Assembly (NCBI GenBank): GCA_016584305.1
Contig: JACEEZ010020930.1
Location: 5,001 to 69,000 of the forward strand
From: Chionoecetes opilio
Lineage: Eukaryota; Arthropoda; Malacostraca; Decapoda; Majidae
DNA: 64,000 nucleotides
Reading direction: 5' to 3'
In this document: positions 61,593-64,000 of the stretch, one piece after another
How the letters are laid out: each line of letters opens with the position of its first letter
Numbering within the stretch: position 1 is the first letter of the stretch
Notes under the pieces: generated by a model
What the model was told of the DNA's origin: nothing
Database searches by the model: none
The model's input: the letters and a program-made list of their open reading frames with translations, nothing else
Position numbers and translations under genes: made by a program

Positions 61593-62980
61593 AGGAGAAT
61601 TAACATAGGATTACATAGGAGTAACGAACACCAGGGAGACTATTGGTACAATCGAGGGTATCTCATACCCATTACTACATCATCAACTACTTGTAAGAAA
61701 AGTTGAAAAGATACATGTCCCTAAAGAGGATGTGGAACATGAAGTTCCATATGCAAATGATAGATGAAAAATACTAACTACACTACCACTACCACTACAA
61801 TAATCGTACGGGGGACTGATACGAATTCGCACTTCAATCCCATTACTTACAATGTGGTCAGTCGTTTTGAAAGTAGTTATTTGTTGCTCGACAACATTTT
61901 GCTGGTAACTTGTTCCATCGATCAACGACTCTACATGAAATTTTTACGAGATCGGTGATGCAAACGTTTAGGTTTAGTTTTATAAAATTTTCTTGTTGTC
62001 ATCTTGTTGGAAAAATAGGTTCTCTTGTTATGACATCAAACCTTTAGGATCTCTAAAGGTTTCTATCAAGTCCCACGGATTCGCAACGATCTTTAAGGAA
62101 ACTTAGTTTCTCGCACTCTTCATAATGGTCGAATTTCGAAGATGGAATGGTATGCTCTTCATGCACTATTCCAATCGCTTGATCTTACGAAGACAGGGCG
62201 ACCAAATTGACGGCATATTCAAGGCGGTCTTATCCAAGGTACGTTTAAATGTTCATACTCGGCGTTTATGTTCATTTTACGTTTATAAAGCCCACATCAT
62301 ATTTGCCTTTACTGGCAGAGGCAAGCGAACTGGTTTTCAGATCATTATGTGATGAACTGAATCTTTTCCTGCTGTACTTCATGAACGATTTATTGGGGGG
62401 CGAGTGATAGTTATATGAGGTACTTGCATATGCATTACTTTAATTTATCGGAATTGGATTGTAATGAGCCATTACACTCAATCTGATATTTGTCGAGATC
62501 ACTTTGTATGAGTTCGCAGTTTTCTCTAGTATATGCTTTACCGCCTAATTTGGTGTCATCTGCAAATTTTGATATTTTAGATACAAGTCCGCAGTCCAGA
62601 TCGTTGATATATATCAGAAAAAGAGTAGGACCCAAGACCGAGCCCTGAGGCACCCCACTAGTGACATCTAACCAATCAGATGCCTCACCATTTATTACTA
62701 CCCGTTGTTTACGATTTGAAAGCCAATCGCCAATCCATGAACATAATTGCTCTCCTATGCCATGTGCCCTTAGCTTGGTCAACAGTCGCTTATGTGGAAC
62801 TGTATCGAAGGCTTTCTGAAAATCAAGGTATATTACATCCGAGGGAATTTTAGCGTCCCAGTTTGAATAAATGACATTAAAAAAATCCAGTAGGTTTGTT
62901 AAGCAGGATCTCTTATTTCGAAATCCATGCTGGGAGTTTAGTATAGAGTTATTTTCATCGAGGAAAGACACTATTTTATC
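61593..62980 (-). pseudogene. 5'-truncated CR1-like LINE, copy B
   Basis: From 62980 downward the minus strand encodes RT blocks without break: DENNSILNSQHGFRNK, IYLDFQKAFDTVPHKRL, SGVPQGSVLGPTLF, SKFADDTKLGG (to about 62480). Below about 62450 the remaining pol and 3' UTR are alignable to copy A but have many one- and two-base losses, so no frame survives. The 5' truncation is exactly at (GAG)n (62981). The tail (ATTACATAGG) is at 61600-61620. Confidence 0.8.
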
Positions 62981-63030
62981 GAGGAGGAGGAGGAGGAGGA
63001 GGAGGAGGAGGAGGAGGAGGAGGAGGAGGA
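62981..63030. repeat. (GAG)n, 5' flank of CR1-like copy B
   Basis: About 16 units at the truncation point of copy B. Confidence 0.95.
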
Positions 63031-63700
63031 TTTTGTGTTTTTTGGCCTGTCCTAACCTAACACTGGACACACCTCCTGGCTATGTCCTCCTCACCACCAC
63101 CATCACCTCCACCCTCACATCCCATCCCCACAACCTTCAACATCCCCCTTCCCCCACACCCTCACCGTCACCCCACACCATCAACACCCCTTACTTCCCC
63201 TCATCCCCAACACACCACACCTCACCCTCACCATGACAACACCCGCACAACACATCACAACCCAACTATCCCTCCCCCCTTCCCCACAATATTTACCGCA
63301 CCACACCCACATCAACACCCTTCCTCCCCTTCACCACAACCTCACTTCACCCCACCAACAACCCGACAACTCTCGAACACCATTCTGGATGGAGACACGA
63401 ATGAAGAATACGTCACCAAACTCGAAGCCTTCCTCTTGAAGCCCAGAGCCAAAATAAGCTGTCGAGGAAACACTACGGTGACTAAAAAATGATAGCTTCC
63501 GGATGTCCGGAGGGAAACTAGGCAAAAAGGAGGAAAAATATCAGACATAAACCATGTTCTTCCGTAGAGGATGGGGAGAGACAAAGAACAGAACTTAATA
63601 AGAGGAATGAAGATGTAGGGGAAGAGGGACAAGAGTAAAAGAAGGAAGAAGTTATGAGCGTAGAACAAAGTTGAAAAGGAAGAAGTAGACGTGAAGAGAA
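63031..63700. other. C/A-rich low-complexity DNA, no gene seen
   Basis: 63070-63360 is CACC/CCAT-rich, giving Pro/His/Thr frames by composition. The rest is mixed. Confidence 0.45.
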
Positions 63701-63721
63701 AAGAGAGAGAGAGAGGAGAGA

Positions 63722-63781
<60 letters not shown>

Positions 63782-63900
63782 GAGGAGAAGAGAGAAGGAG
63801 GGAGAGGAGAGAGGAAGAGAGAAGAGGAGAGGACGAAGAGAGAGGAAGGAGAGGAGCACACGAGACGCGAGAGAAGAGAGAAGGAGAGAGAGAGAAGAAA

Positions 63901-63947
<47 letters not shown>

Positions 63948-63952
63948 GAGAA
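63701..63952. repeat. Imperfect (GA)n-rich tract at window end
   Basis: GA repeats with AGGA and AAGA steps, continuing toward the window edge. Confidence 0.95.
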
Positions 63953-64000
63953 CGAAGAGAGAGAGAAAAGAGAAAGAAAAGAGAGACGATGAAAAATAAA

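Overview
The window looks like a repeat-saturated stretch of a decapod-type crustacean (at least arthropod) genome. The evidence is very long (TG)n, (AG)n and (GGA)n microsatellites, several non-LTR retrotransposon families, tRNA-derived SINEs, short TTAGG-like stretches and one exon of the arthropod beaten-path immunoglobulin family. There is no bacterial, organellar or viral gene organisation, no CRISPR array and no convincing functional tRNA or rRNA gene. Species and chromosome cannot be told from the sequence.

Layout. 1-4540: three non-autonomous Helitron-like elements, one on the plus strand and two head-to-tail on the minus strand, each built of modules of roughly 400 bp with a minisatellite of about 33 bp. 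4735-5116: a LINE 3' end beside a minus-strand Ig exon of beaten-path type. 5900-8570: two related CAGTGG-ended MITE copies and two copies of a tRNA-like SINE. 10740-12540: a LINE 3' remnant between microsatellites, then a (TG)n-flanked SINE. 13050-14085: a degenerate inverted-repeat element interrupted by a smaller foldback element. 15107-15719 and 20046-21025: more Helitrons. 16495-16564: a small minus-strand exon encoding a hydrophobic signal-like peptide, in a splice phase that fits the Ig exon 11 kb away; next to it is a 35-bp minisatellite. 18432-19508: a broken LINE. 21086-26800: a nearly complete two-ORF LINE with RNase H, on the minus strand, followed upstream by a 42-bp minisatellite to 27848. 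28025-29425: a SINE inside (GT)n and a 36-bp minisatellite. 33725-34194: a 223-bp-arm hairpin, followed at 34564-34722 by a good candidate exon of unknown protein. 34960-36290: homopolymer-rich, possibly poorly sequenced DNA. 37183-40150: a broken second LINE. 42880-44305: a TTAA-flanked element. 44842-45911: a CA-flanked SINE and a hAT-type MITE with an 8-bp target duplication. 50650-54427: a CR1-like LINE with an esterase ORF1, followed by three truncated relatives (57706, 60717 and 61590). 55040-56568: another Helitron.

How the parts relate. Host coding sequence is at most four small exons (4872-5116, 16495-16564, 34564-34722 and, weakly, 45926-46027). Almost everything else is mobile DNA or tandem repeat. 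The most striking order in the window is that retroelements sit inside microsatellites: CR1-like copies abut (TCC/GGA)n, on both sides where both can be judged, and SINEs abut (AC/GT)n. This suggests microsatellite-targeted insertion, or insertion-driven microsatellite growth, and I regard it as the best candidate for something undescribed here.
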